Below, one piece after another: positions 43,929 through 50,826 of a DNA stretch of 64,000 bases. This stretch comes from Actinoplanes teichomyceticus ATCC 31121. Lineage in GTDB: Bacteria > Actinomycetota > Actinomycetes > Mycobacteriales > Micromonosporaceae. A program made the translations under genes and the position numbers. The notes beneath the pieces were generated by a model. The model saw nothing but the letters and a program-made list of their open reading frames with translations, was not told where the DNA came from and ran no database searches. Numbering within the stretch: the stretch's first letter is position 1; each line of letters begins with the position of its first letter. The stretch covers positions 1,772,001-1,836,000 of the forward strand of contig NZ_CP023865.1 of NCBI RefSeq assembly GCF_003711105.1. The letters run 5' to 3'.

Positions 43929-45752
43929 TCAGATCTGGGCGAGCGAGCCCTCGTACATCCGGTTGATCTGCTCGGCGAAGTTCGTCTCGACGCTGCGCCG
44001 CTTGATCTTCATGGACGGGGTGATCTCACCGGCCTCGATGCTCAGGTCGCGCGGCAGGATGGTGAACCTCTTGACCGTCTCCCACCGGTTGAGCTTGCTG
44101 TTCAGCTCGGCGAGGTACCCCTCGACCAGCGCGTGCGTCTCCGGGGCGGCGACGATCTCGGCGTAGCTCTTGCCGGCGAGCGGACCGCCGGCCGCCCAGG
44201 CCGCGATGGCGTCCTCGTCCAGCGAGATCAGCATGGTGACGAAGTTGCGGGACTGACCGATCACGATCGCCTGCGACGTGTACGGGCAGACCGCCTTGAA
44301 CGCGCCCTCGATCGCGCTCGGCGCGATGAACTTGCCGCCGGACGTCTTGACCAGGTCCTTCTTGCGATCGGTGATGGTCAGGAAGCCGTCCGCGTCCAGC
44401 TCGCCGATGTCGCCGGTGCGCAGGAAGCCGTCCTCGGTGAACGCCTCCGTGGTGGCCTCCGGCAGGTTGTGGTAGCCACGCATCACCGGCGCGCCGCGCA
44501 TCAGCACCTCGCCGTCGGCGTCGATGCGGACCTCCAGGTCGCCGATCGCCTCACCGACCGTGCCGATCTTGAGGCGGCCGTGGCGGTTGACGAAGTTCGC
44601 CGCGCAGGCCTCGGTCATCCCGTAGCCCTCCAGGATCGGCAGGTTCGCCGCCGCGAAGAACTCGGCGATGTCCCGGCTCAGCGCGGCCGAGCCGCTGACC
44701 AGCACGCGCAACCGGCCGCCCAGCCGGTCCTGCAGCTTCTTGAAGACCAGGCGCTCGGCGACCGCGTAACGCGCCCGCAGCGCCGCGCCGACCGGCTTGC
44801 CGGCCTGCTCCAGCGCGACCTTCTGCTTGCCGGTGGCCACCGCCCACGTGAAGATCTTGGCTTTCAGCCCGCCGCCGGCCAGGCCGCTGGTCACCGTCTT
44901 GTTGTAGACCTTCTCGAAGATCCGCGGGGCGGCGCACATCAGCGTCGGCCGGACCGACCCGAGCTTGTCGACCAGCTTGTCCACCCGGCCGTCGACGTAG
45001 GTCGGGACGCCGACGTGCAGGATGCCGCAGAGCAGCGTCTTGCCGAAGGCGTGCGACATCGGCAGCCACAGGTAGTGCAGGTCGGTGGGGGAGAACAGCC
45101 CCAGGTGGTCCTGGGCCACGCCCTCCCAGGTCCAGCCGCGGTGCAGCAGCTCGACGCCCTTGGGCCGGCCGGTGGTGCCGGAGGTGTAGATCAGCGTGGC
45201 GACGTGCTCCGGACCGAGCTGGGCCACCACGTCGTCGATCAGGCTCGGGGTGCGCCGCAGCGCGGCGGCGCCCAGCTCCTCCAGCTCGGCCAGGGTGATC
45301 TGCGGCGGGGTGGCGCCGGCATCGGCCGGGCCGTCGATCAGCACCACCTTGGTCACGCTGGTCTCCGCGCCGGCGATCTTCAACGCCTGCTTCGGGTTCT
45401 CCGCGATCAGCACCTTCGACCCGGAGTCGGCCACGATGAACGTGGTGTCCTCCGGCTCGGTCGTCGGGTAGACCGTGGTGGCGGCGGCGCCGGCCACGTT
45501 GATGCCGAGATCGGCCAGCACCCACTCCAGCCGGGTGCCGGACAGGATGGCCACCCGGTCCTCCAGGCCGACGCCGAGCTCGCGCAGCCCGGCCCCGATG
45601 GCTGTGGCCCGCTCACCCACCTGGCGCCAGGTCAACCAGTCCATGCCGGTGTCGGTGGCGTCGGGGCCCGCGAACGCCGGCGCGTCCGGGGTCTTCGCCA
45701 CCCGCTGGAAGAGCATGTCCGGGATCGACCGGTAGGGAACCTCTAGAGCCAT
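43929..45752 (-). CDS. Long-chain fatty-acid--CoA ligase (AMP-binding)
   Basis: The enzyme activates fatty acids to acyl-AMP and then acyl-CoA. The ATG at 45752 gives 607 residues; the frame is open 31 codons upstream but MALEVPYRSIPDMLFQRVA is the natural beginning. Motifs: YTSGTTGRPKGVE (ATP loop), LEGYGMTEACAANF, TGDIGELDADGFLTITDRKKDLVKTSGGK and the C-terminal PSAIEGAFKAVCPYTSQAIV. It matches the FACL15/FadD15-like group common in actinobacteria. It is divergent from the PfkB gene. Confidence 0.93.
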   Translation of the reverse strand: MALEVPYRSIPDMLFQRVAKTPDAPAFAGPDATDTGMDWLTWRQVGERATAIGAGLRELGVGLEDRVAILSGTRLEWVLADLGINVAGAAATTVYPTTEPEDTTFIVADSGSKVLIAENPKQALKIAGAETSVTKVVLIDGPADAGATPPQITLAELEELGAAALRRTPSLIDDVVAQLGPEHVATLIYTSGTTGRPKGVELLHRGWTWEGVAQDHLGLFSPTDLHYLWLPMSHAFGKTLLCGILHVGVPTYVDGRVDKLVDKLGSVRPTLMCAAPRIFEKVYNKTVTSGLAGGGLKAKIFTWAVATGKQKVALEQAGKPVGAALRARYAVAERLVFKKLQDRLGGRLRVLVSGSAALSRDIAEFFAAANLPILEGYGMTEACAANFVNRHGRLKIGTVGEAIGDLEVRIDADGEVLMRGAPVMRGYHNLPEATTEAFTEDGFLRTGDIGELDADGFLTITDRKKDLVKTSGGKFIAPSAIEGAFKAVCPYTSQAIVIGQSRNFVTMLISLDEDAIAAWAAGGPLAGKSYAEIVAAPETHALVEGYLAELNSKLNRWETVKRFTILPRDLSIEAGEITPSMKIKRRSVETNFAEQINRMYEGSLAQI

Positions 45753-45783
45753 CAGGCGCCGCCTTAAACCTGAACGGGGGGAC

Positions 45784-45799
45784 GTAACGTCAGTGTTAC
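45784..45799. promoter_or_regulatory. Operator-like inverted repeat upstream of the acyl-CoA ligase
   Basis: GTAAC-GTCAGT-GTTAC is a 5-6-5 inverted repeat 32-47 bases upstream of the ligase start codon. TetR- or GntR-type repressors of fatty-acid genes bind sites of this form, but no regulator gene is adjacent. Confidence 0.35.
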
Positions 45800-45877
45800 C
45801 GCAGAGTAATGCGCGGGCGGTGACACGGCTAGAGTGCCCCGACAACTGGCGTCAATCCTAGTCGTTACCTTGTCGGC

Positions 45878-46756
45878 ATGACTTTCGTGGTGATCGGCGG
45901 GACCGGTGTCGACACCGTGGTACCGGTGGCCGGCCTGCCGGTGACCGGCGCCGACTCGGCCCGCCCGCGCGGCCCGATCGAGGACCGTGTCGCGCACACC
46001 GGCGTCTGCGTCGCGCTCGGGCTGCGCGCGCTGGGCGAATCGGTGGTGGTCGTCGACACGGTCGGGGACGACGAGCCGGGCCGGCGGGTGACCGCGGCGT
46101 TCCGCGAGTGGGGCATCCCGCTGCGGGCCGCGCCGGCCCCGGCCGGGACCCGGCGGGCGGTCAACCTGATGAGCCCGGACGGGCGGCGGCTGTCCCTGTA
46201 CGACGGCCGGGACGTCCCCGGCTACCGGCTTGCGCGGCGGTGGTACACACCGCTGCCGCCCGGGACCCGCCACGTGCACGTCACCATCATGGACTGGGCC
46301 CGGCACCTGCTGCCCGAGCTGCGCGCGGCGGGCGTGACGGTCTCCACCGACCTGCACGACTGGGACGGGGAAAATCCGTACCACCGGGACTTCGCCCTCG
46401 GCGCCGACCTGGTGTTCGTCAGCGCGGTGCAGCTCGCCCCCGGCGCGGCCGGCCGGATCCTCGCCGAGGGGGTGGCCTCGCGGGTCGTGGTGACGCACGG
46501 CGCCGGTGGGGCGGACCTGGTCACCCGGGACGGCACGGCGCACCGGGACGCGGTGGACCCGGGAGCGCCGATCGTGGACACCAACGGGGCCGGGGACGCG
46601 TTCGCCGCCGCCTTCCTGGCCGCCTGGACGGCCGGGCGCGGCGACGGCGACTGTCTCACCGACGGGGTGATCGCCGGGGGGTACGCCTGCACCCGACCGG
46701 TCGGCGCGGACTCCTTCGTCACCCGGGCGGAACTTCTCAGCCGGCGCCCCCGCTGA
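45878..46756 (+). CDS. PfkB family carbohydrate/nucleoside kinase
   Basis: The 292-residue protein has the ribokinase fold with the N-terminal VVIGGTGVDTVVPV, GVCVALGLRALGESVVVVDTVGDD and the C-terminal PfkB signature DTNGAGDAFAAAF with catalytic Asp240. The sugar substrate cannot be told from sequence. The ATG at 45878 has no ribosome site, but TACCTT (45866-45871) ends six bases before it, so the mRNA may be leaderless. The last 20 bases overlap the convergent repeat-peptide gene. Confidence 0.9.
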   Translation: MTFVVIGGTGVDTVVPVAGLPVTGADSARPRGPIEDRVAHTGVCVALGLRALGESVVVVDTVGDDEPGRRVTAAFREWGIPLRAAPAPAGTRRAVNLMSPDGRRLSLYDGRDVPGYRLARRWYTPLPPGTRHVHVTIMDWARHLLPELRAAGVTVSTDLHDWDGENPYHRDFALGADLVFVSAVQLAPGAAGRILAEGVASRVVVTHGAGGADLVTRDGTAHRDAVDPGAPIVDTNGAGDAFAAAFLAAWTAGRGDGDCLTDGVIAGGYACTRPVGADSFVTRAELLSRRPR

Positions 46757-47006
46757 GCAGCGCGACGCCGCTGCCCGGGGTCAGCAGCGACACGCCGCTG
46801 CCGGGCTCCAGCAGGGACACGCCGCTGCCGGGCTCCAGCAGGGACACGCCGCCGCCGGGGTTCAGCAGCGAGACGCCGCCCGGATGTGGCCGGGACGCCT
46901 CGGGGCCCTTGGCCGCGGCCGCCGCCGGGCCGGCCGCCAGGAATGCGGCGCCCGCCGCCACGGCCAGCACCACCGCTGCCCGGAATCCACCACGCCGGAT
47001 CGCCAT
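46737..47006 (-). CDS. Small secreted protein with five GVSLL-type nonapeptide repeats
   Basis: The ATG at 47006 follows GGAGGAGATC and encodes 89 residues: a signal peptide (about residues 1-31, basic start then a hydrophobic Ala/Val-rich core, cut near AAAAA-KGPEA), a short spacer, and five tandem units of nine residues: GVSLLNPGG, GVSLLEPGS twice, GVSLLTPGS and a degenerate GVALLSGGA. The DNA repeat is 27 bases. No Cys, no sortase signal and no known domain is present. It is divergent from a MocR-type regulator with 96 bases between them. A structural, adhesive or signalling peptide is conceivable but unproven. No matching family comes to mind. Confidence 0.8.
   Translation of the reverse strand: MAIRRGGFRAAVVLAVAAGAAFLAAGPAAAAAKGPEASRPHPGGVSLLNPGGGVSLLEPGSGVSLLEPGSGVSLLTPGSGVALLSGGAG
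46744..46872 (-). repeat. 27-bp in-frame tandem repeat in the secreted peptide gene
   Basis: Four near-identical 27-base units plus a diverged fifth encode the GVSLL-x-PG-x repeats. Conservation at protein level, with substitutions N, E, E, T at the sixth position, suggests selection on the peptide. Confidence 0.75.
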
Positions 47007-47072
47007 GCCGATCTCCTCCGCTCCCCGCTGAATGCTCCGGCCTGAGCGTAAGCGCACGGTCACGAGCTCCGG

Positions 47073-47095
47073 CTATATCGGATTGTCTATACCGT
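47073..47095. promoter_or_regulatory. Promoter/operator of the second MocR gene
   Basis: CTATATCGG (47073-47081) and CTATACCGT (47087-47095) are direct repeats 14 bases apart. TACCGT (47090-47095) fits a TANNNT -10 box ending seven bases before the GTG at 47103, so the regulator may be leaderless and autoregulated; the divergent peptide gene shares the region. Confidence 0.45.
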
Positions 47096-47102
47096 CGGGG
47101 CC

Positions 47103-48491
47103 GTGGATCTGGTGATCGAGGCCGGCGCGGGCTCCGGCGGGACGACGGCGGCGGTGTACCGGGCGTTGCGGGCGGCCATCGTGGACGGGCGGCTGCCGGC
47201 CGGGCACCGGTTGCCGGCCAGCCGGGCGCTCGCCGCCGACCTGGGCGTGTCGCGCGGCAGCGTGGCCGGGGCGTACGAGCGGCTGGTGGCCGAGGGGCAC
47301 CTGACCGCCCGGGTCGGCGCCGGGACGTTCGTGGCCCCGACCCGCTCGCCGCGGCAGGCGCCGCGATCGGTTCCGGACCCGCTGCGCCCGCGCGCCGGGT
47401 GGACCTTCGCGCCGGTGCCGACCAGCGGGGCGCAGCCGCCGCCACGGTACGACTTCCGGGTCGGCATCCCGGACGCGCGGCTGTTCCCGTTCGACACCTG
47501 GCGCCGGATGGTCACGGCGGAGCTGCGGCTGCGTGCCCACGGCCCGGGGACGTACGCCGATCCGTACGGCCATCCGGCCCTGCGCGCCGCGATCGCCCGC
47601 TACCTGGGCTACGCCCGCTCACTGCCGGCCACCGCCGACGACGTGCTGGTCACCAACAGCGCCCAGCACGCGCTCGACCTGATCGGCCGGGTGCTGCTGC
47701 GCCCCGGCGACGTGGTGGCGGTCGAGGAGCCCGGCTACCCGCCGGCCCGTGACCTGTTTCTGTCGCTCGGCGCCCGGGTGACCGGGGTGCCGGTGGACGA
47801 GCACGGCCTGGTCGTGGACCGGCTGCCGGCACACGCCCGGATCGTCTACGTCACCCCGTCGCACCAGTTCCCGCTCGGCCCGGTGCTCAGCCTGGACCGG
47901 CGCCGGCAGCTGCTGGACTGGGCGCGGCGGCGGCAGAGCGCGATCGTCGAGGACGACTACGACAGCGAGTTCCGGTTCGGCGCCCGGCCGCTGGAGCCGC
48001 TGCGCGCGCTGGACCGCTGCGGGCGGGTGCTCTACGTGGGGACGTTTTCCAAGATCATGCTGCCGGCCGTCCGTACCGGCTTCCTGCTCACCCCGCCCGC
48101 GCTGCGCCCGGCGCTGGCCGCGGCCCGGCAGCTCGGCGACGGACACGGCCACCTGGCGACGCAGGCCGCCCTGGCCCGGTTCATCGACGAGGGCCAGCTG
48201 GCCCGGCACGTGCGCCGGGCCCGCCGGGAGTACGCCGCCCGGCACGCCCGGATCGTCGCCGCCCTGCGCCGGATGCCGCGGCTGACGGTGCTGCCCTCGG
48301 CGGCCGGGCTGCACGTGACCGCGCTGCTGCGCGGACCCGCCGACATCTTCGCCGAGGCCACGGCGCGTGGCCTAGCGATCGAGGACCTGCCCCGGTACGG
48401 CGGCGACCGGCCGGGTATCGTCCTGGGCTTCGGGGCGGTCGATCCGGTCACCGTCGACGAGGGGCTGGCGGTCCTGGCCGGGCTCCTCTGA
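47103..48491 (+). CDS. MocR-type PLP-dependent transcriptional regulator (second)
   Basis: The 462 residues comprise a GntR winged helix (about residues 14-80; LPASRALAADLGVSRGSVAGAYERL) and an aminotransferase-like domain with AVEEPGYPPARDLF, IVEDDYDSEFRF and PLP lysine Lys317 in VGTFSKIMLPAVRTG. It stands between the divergent secreted repeat peptide and the convergent amino-acid permease, with which it overlaps over 120 bases, and could control either. Many MocR proteins govern amino-acid or vitamin B6 genes. Confidence 0.92.
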   Translation: MDLVIEAGAGSGGTTAAVYRALRAAIVDGRLPAGHRLPASRALAADLGVSRGSVAGAYERLVAEGHLTARVGAGTFVAPTRSPRQAPRSVPDPLRPRAGWTFAPVPTSGAQPPPRYDFRVGIPDARLFPFDTWRRMVTAELRLRAHGPGTYADPYGHPALRAAIARYLGYARSLPATADDVLVTNSAQHALDLIGRVLLRPGDVVAVEEPGYPPARDLFLSLGARVTGVPVDEHGLVVDRLPAHARIVYVTPSHQFPLGPVLSLDRRRQLLDWARRRQSAIVEDDYDSEFRFGARPLEPLRALDRCGRVLYVGTFSKIMLPAVRTGFLLTPPALRPALAAARQLGDGHGHLATQAALARFIDEGQLARHVRRARREYAARHARIVAALRRMPRLTVLPSAAGLHVTALLRGPADIFAEATARGLAIEDLPRYGGDRPGIVLGFGAVDPVTVDEGLAVLAGLL

Positions 48492-49715
48492 CGCCGCCCG
48501 GCGGTTCCGGCCCGGCCGCTTCGACACCGCCTGGTAGATCAGCGCGCCGGCGGCGAAGACCAGGCTCAGCAGCGCCGGCGGCCCGTTCAGCCAGAGCAGC
48601 ACGCTGACCGCCACGAACGCCACCCCGGCCACCACCCGCGACCAGCCGCGCGGCAGCAGGCGCAGGGCCGCCGCCGTGCCCAGCACGTAGACCAGCGTGA
48701 AGCAGCCGGTCACCAGCAGCGTCGAGGTGTGCAGGCCGATCGGCAGCAGCGCGCACCCGATGCTGGCGGCGAAGATGAAGCTGAGGGAGCGGCGCCGGCC
48801 CCCGAACACCCGGGCCGGCAGCGCGCCGTCCCGGGCCAGCGCCGCCCCGAGCCGGCTGGCCCCGGCGAAGTACGCGTTCACCGCGCCGAGCGTGAGCACC
48901 ACCGCGACCACCGCGGTGAGCGTGCGGACCGGACCGCCCAGGCCGATCGCCAGCAGGTCGGCCAGCGGCGCCCGGCTGCCGGCCAGCGCCGGGCCCAGGG
49001 CGAGCACGCTGACCGCGGCCACCGCCAGATAGAGGACACCGACCACGGCGACCGCGATCAGCGTGGCGCGGGGCACGTCCCGGCGCGGGTCGCGGTACTC
49101 CGCCGACAGCGAGGAGAGCGCCTCCCAGCCGGCGAACCCCCAGACCAGGATGGCCGCCGCGGCGCCCACCCCGGACCAGCCGTGCGGGGCGAACGGGGTC
49201 AGGTTGGCCCGGTCCAGGTGCGGCAGCGCGGCCAGCACGGTCAGCACCAGCAGGGCGGCCAGGGCGCCGGTGAGCACCAGCTGGACCCGGCCGGAGACGC
49301 GCAGGCCGAACCAGTTCATCGCGTACGCCACCGCGACGACGGCGAGGAAGGTGAGCAGTTCGGCGGCGCGGCCGCCGCCGAACGCGTCCGCGACGTACCC
49401 GCCGGTGAACGCGGCGGCGACCGGCGCGCCCAGCGGCACCGCGAAGTAGAAGCACCAGCCGACCGCGGCGGCGGCCCGCCGGCCGAAGGCCATTCCGGCG
49501 TACGTGGCCACCCCGCCGCCGTCCGGGTACCGCGCGCCGAGCGCGGCGAACGTCCAGGCCAGCGGCGCGGAGAGCAGGATCAGGGCGAGCCAGGCGAGCA
49601 GCGCGGCCGGGCCGGCGGCCGCGGCGGCCAGCGCGGGCATGGAGATCAGGCCGGTGCCCAGGACGGCGCCGATGGAGAGCGCGGCGCCCTGGGCGATGGA
49701 GAGTCGGGCGGTCAT
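48372..49715 (-). CDS. APC superfamily amino-acid permease
   Basis: The 447-residue membrane protein has about twelve helices. The first carries GAVLGTGLISMP, the substrate-binding glycine motif of amino-acid/polyamine transporters, and GWEALSSLSAEYRDPRRDVPRA follows helix 6 (conserved blocks over residues 202-223). Substrate unknown. The cytoplasmic C-terminal 40 residues (charged) are encoded antisense to the end of the MocR gene. The ATG at 49715 lies about 40 bases from a palindromic operator. Confidence 0.92.
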   Translation of the reverse strand: MTARLSIAQGAALSIGAVLGTGLISMPALAAAAAGPAALLAWLALILLSAPLAWTFAALGARYPDGGGVATYAGMAFGRRAAAAVGWCFYFAVPLGAPVAAAFTGGYVADAFGGGRAAELLTFLAVVAVAYAMNWFGLRVSGRVQLVLTGALAALLVLTVLAALPHLDRANLTPFAPHGWSGVGAAAAILVWGFAGWEALSSLSAEYRDPRRDVPRATLIAVAVVGVLYLAVAAVSVLALGPALAGSRAPLADLLAIGLGGPVRTLTAVVAVVLTLGAVNAYFAGASRLGAALARDGALPARVFGGRRRSLSFIFAASIGCALLPIGLHTSTLLVTGCFTLVYVLGTAAALRLLPRGWSRVVAGVAFVAVSVLLWLNGPPALLSLVFAAGALIYQAVSKRPGRNRRAASEEPGQDRQPLVDGDRIDRPEAQDDTRPVAAVPGQVLDR

Positions 49716-49755
49716 GACACCGAACCCTAGATCGACAATGGCCCGGGCGTCCGGT

Positions 49756-49788
49756 CCAATCCGGCCCGGATTGGCTGGTCCAATCCGG
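49756..49788. promoter_or_regulatory. Palindromic operator with three CCAATCCGG half-sites
   Basis: CCAATCCGG-C-CCGGATTGG (49756-49774) is a perfect 9-bp palindrome and a third CCAATCCGG lies at 49780-49788. It sits 41-73 bases upstream of the permease start. The half-site read on the other strand, CCGGATTGG(A)CC, resembles ATTGG-containing MocR sites, so the adjacent MocR regulator is the first candidate. Confidence 0.6.
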
Positions 49789-49822
49789 GCCGCCGGGCAA
49801 CCTCCGGCCGGACCGTCGGAAA

Positions 49823-49968
49823 CCCAGGTCGGCGCCGCGCCGCCGTTCGGTCACCGCCGAGTCGTCAAAAACCCAGCTTGGCGCCGCGCCGCCGTTCGGT
49901 CACCGCCGGGTCGTCAAAAACCCAGCTTGGCGCCGCGCAGCCGCTCGGTCACCGCCGGGTCGCCGTCG
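49823..49968. repeat. 49-bp tandem triplication of a gene's 3' end
   Basis: Three copies starting at 49823, 49872 and 49921 share CCCAGCTTGGCGCCGCGC-type sequence and the following CGGTCACCGCC(G/A)(G)GTCG. The third copy contains the last codons and stop of the TIGR03085-like gene; the other two lie beyond its stop as non-coding copies. Copy 1 is the most diverged. Confidence 0.85.
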
Positions 49969-50540
49969 ATCCGCACCCGGGCGGCCCGCTGCCGGCCGGA
50001 GAAGAACAGCACCAGTTCCCCGGCGTCGCCGGTGATCCGCACCTGCGGCGCCGGGCCGGTGCGCACCGGCGGGAAGCCGGTCGCGGTCACCTCGCCGGGC
50101 ACGCCGAGCCGGCGCAGCGCCAGCCGGGAGGTCAGCCGGGCGCTGCGCCACAGCGCGGCCTGGTGCCCGGCCGCCAGCACCCGTGGCTCCCACCGCTGGG
50201 CGGCGCGCCGCACGTCCTCGTGGTGGATGAAGAACTCCATGGTGTTGGCCAGCCCGTCGAACAGCGGGTTGCTCACCGGGCTCCACACCGGAGGCCGGCG
50301 CACCTGATCGATCAGCTCCGGGTACGGCAGCGCCGCCCGGGCCAGCCGCACCCGCTCGCCGTAGGCGTGCAGCGCGGGAACGAACATGCCGGCCGCCGCG
50401 TCCGGGCGGCGCTCCCGGATCACCAGGTGGGCGGCCAGGTCCCGGGTGGTCCAGCCGGCACACAGCGTCGGCGCGTCCGGACCCTCGCTCAGCAGCAGGT
50501 CGGCGAGCGACTGGCGCTCCCGGCGGGCGTAGTCGTTCAT
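49914..50540 (-). CDS. TIGR03085-like metal-binding protein (DinB/maleylpyruvate isomerase fold)
   Basis: The ATG at 50540 gives 208 residues; upstream in-frame codons lack a ribosome site. The four-helix region with CAGWTTRDLAAHLVIRERRPDA and TMEFFIHHEDVRRAAQRW matches the actinobacterial TIGR03085 family, related to mycothiol-dependent maleylpyruvate isomerases, with His ligands in AHL and FIHHED. The exact reaction is unknown. Its final 16 or so codons are the unit that has been tandemly copied downstream. Confidence 0.85.
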   Translation of the reverse strand: MNDYARRERQSLADLLLSEGPDAPTLCAGWTTRDLAAHLVIRERRPDAAAGMFVPALHAYGERVRLARAALPYPELIDQVRRPPVWSPVSNPLFDGLANTMEFFIHHEDVRRAAQRWEPRVLAAGHQAALWRSARLTSRLALRRLGVPGEVTATGFPPVRTGPAPQVRITGDAGELVLFFSGRQRAARVRIDGDPAVTERLRGAKLGF

Positions 50541-50826
50541 CGCCCGATGGTATGCAGGATCACCGGCTCCCGGTAACCGGCGCGAGCGCGCGTCGCGCCC
50601 CGCCCGGCACCGTGCCGCTCGCGGCCGCGCCCCGCTCATCGATCGTCATGCGGCGGGCAGCCTAGCCGCCCGGACCCGGATCCGCTGTCCGATTCCCGCG
50701 CCGGCGCCCGCGTCCGCGGTGTAATCGTGACCACAAGGTAAACAGTGGGGCGGACGGCCATCGGTTCGGCAGGATGGACCGGTAAGGCCGGACCCACCGG
50801 CTAACACTTACCAGTCAGGTAGGAAT
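50541..50826. promoter_or_regulatory. Divergent control region before the ABC exporter
   Basis: The 286 bases hold no gene. Near the exporter start, TTACC-AGTCA-GGTA (about 50806-50819) is a small imperfect inverted repeat adjoining the AGG ribosome site, and related GGTAA motifs occur at about 50739 and 50783. A local repressor could bind here; none is encoded next door. Confidence 0.3.
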
